Positions 62,921 to 64,000 of a stretch of 64,000 nucleotides of DNA are shown here, piece by piece (position 1 is the first letter of the stretch; every line of letters starts with the position of its first letter). Source of the stretch: Antedon bifida (lineage: Eukaryota > Echinodermata > Crinoidea > Comatulida > Antedonidae); assembly GCA_963402885.1 (NCBI GenBank), contig OY727096.1, positions 20,193,820-20,257,819 of the forward strand, given 5' to 3'. Under the pieces are notes generated by a model, which did not search any database, was not told where the DNA came from, and saw only the letters and a list, made by a program, of their open reading frames with translations. A program made the translations under genes and the position numbers.

Positions 62921-64000
62921 GAGAAATTGTTTTTGTAAAACAAAAACTGTTTCTTCGCAATTTCTTTCTGTACAGATTTTGTGTAACAAATATCTCAAAA
63001 AGTTTAATGTCAATGATTACCAAAATTTCTGAATGTCTTTCAAATACTTTAACTTAGTCCTAATAAGCTTTTCAGCGTGATCACTCATCCGTGACGTCAT
63101 TTAGACGCCATTTTGTGAAATCACATTATCAATCATATCCCCATAATTCATTATCACATATTAATGAAATTCACTACACGTAAACTTTAGGTCAAGGGTA
63201 AAAATATTAACAAATAAAAACACGCGCACACGTAGGGTCATGCGCGTGAAATCGCGCGTTAAAAATTTAAAAAGCTCAAAATTAAGTTTTGATCAATTTA
63301 GAGCATGAATTAGGCCATTTGCGTTTTTCAAAAAATTACTGCGCAAAAACACGTTTTTGCGCGTGCGTATATAGAAAGCGTAAAAAATAACAATTTTTTG
63401 TACTAATTCCATTCTACTCATCTTCTTTAGTACATTCACTAAATTTGAGTCAGTTCCAACTTAAAATAACGCTATACGAGCAGGTTAAAAATGACAAAAT
63501 GCGCAAATTAATTGCATCAAAGTGCTGAAAATGGTGAAAAATAAGGCCTTTTTAAAATGAATATAAATCTTCAGAATGGCAGGTGACCCCTAATTTTTTT
63601 AACTTATTCGGGAAGCCATTGGGTTGTAGATACATATTCATGTACACATTAGATGTACAAAATGGTATGACGTCATCAAATGGCCACTTGAATTTAAAAA
63701 TTAGTAATTTTTATCTTTTTGTGTGGGTTATCACATTCAATAGAGCGCATCTCCGTTATTTGAGCCCGATTTTCGCAAATATTTTAGAATGTGCTTGCTC
63801 AATTGATTATCTTTCTCATGGGTTGTAAACATTTTTATTTTGATGACGTCATCACGCAAAAAAAACTTGAATAAACTAGGTCGTGTAAGTTTAGCTACAC
63901 CATACATTTGAATATCTAATAGCTCTTCAGAATTAAAGGTGACCTTGAAGATCATAACTTATTATAAAAGCTGTTGAAATGTAGATATGAATTCATATAA
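62921..64000 (+). mobile_element. type A' core with a new left palindrome, A26, cut by the window end
   Basis: Directly after CTAGT of A25 comes a different left end: AGAAATTGTTTTTGT (62922-62936), loop AAA, ACAAAAACTGTTTCT (62940-62954), 13 of 15 pairs. The T/TTA tract is absent and the core starts TTTCTTTCTGTACAG. The body is A' type, close to A13. The right end lies beyond 64000. Confidence 0.75.

Larger units (their letters stand above)
24727..64000 (+). repeat. head-to-tail and nested transposon array
   Basis: The whole 39.3 kb is made of type A units, two type B units and one foldback element, all A and B units in the same orientation. Three junction types occur: right end directly followed by a left palindrome (CTAGT-TAGGTGATC); two left ends in a row; and right end followed by a T tract and a body with no left palindrome. 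The second and third are what self-insertion into the T tract behind a left end produces. The array runs past the window end. Confidence 0.9.

Noticed and set aside
24727-64000. Plain satellite DNA or a simple rolling-circle concatemer
   Set aside because: Doubled left ends, delayed bodies and type B elements inside type A tracts are not expected from unit-by-unit tandem duplication.

Overview
This is a eukaryotic, AT-rich window, most likely from a marine invertebrate deuterostome and probably an echinoderm. That guess rests on the frequent TAGGCCTA words, a vertebrate/invertebrate-type heparan sulfate sulfotransferase, CR1/L2-like retroelement scraps and palindromic MITEs. No taxon can be proved from the sequence alone.

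Layout. Positions 1-5.67 kb are AT-rich noncoding DNA with a decayed non-LTR reverse transcriptase (about 1.39-2.13 kb). Positions 5.67-10.49 kb hold one transposon interrupted by two relatives. Positions 10.5-15.7 kb are mostly single-copy and hold the only convincing gene, a 460-residue type II membrane sulfotransferase of the heparan sulfate 3-O-sulfotransferase type (13677-15059). Positions 15.7-18.9 kb hold a nested pair of the same transposon. Positions 18.9-24.7 kb are single-copy DNA with MITEs, a retroelement 3' end and small tandem duplications. From 24.7 kb to the window end (39 kb) everything is one head-to-tail array of the ~1.58 kb transposon (here type A) and its relatives (types B and C), plus one foldback element.

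The transposon has a left palindrome, a T-rich/TTA microsatellite, a core of about four diverged ~177-bp repeats each centred on a TGACGTCA-like word, then one arm of the left palindrome repeated near the right end, a strong hairpin and a terminal CTAGT. It carries no credible protein. This plan fits a nonautonomous Helitron2/Helentron-type (HINE, DINE-1 or 'pearl'-like) rolling-circle element. The three end types (A, B, C) each have a different left palindrome matched by the right subterminal copy.

The array is not a plain satellite. Many units sit inside the poly-T tract just behind the left palindrome of another unit, without target duplication. Left ends therefore open in sequence and right ends close later, like brackets (for example 54958-59746, where three elements are nested). 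Removing an inner unit at 50288-51880 restores a T8 tract equal to the one in an uninterrupted copy at 42410. I count 23 A-type left ends and 25 A-type right ends, so two left ends have been lost. A 989-bp foldback element with 21-bp repeats in its arms (32571-33559), an inverted right-end fragment inside a left end (26340-26410), a chimeric unit (50288-51880) and a unit with a new left palindrome (62921 onward) are the oddest local features.
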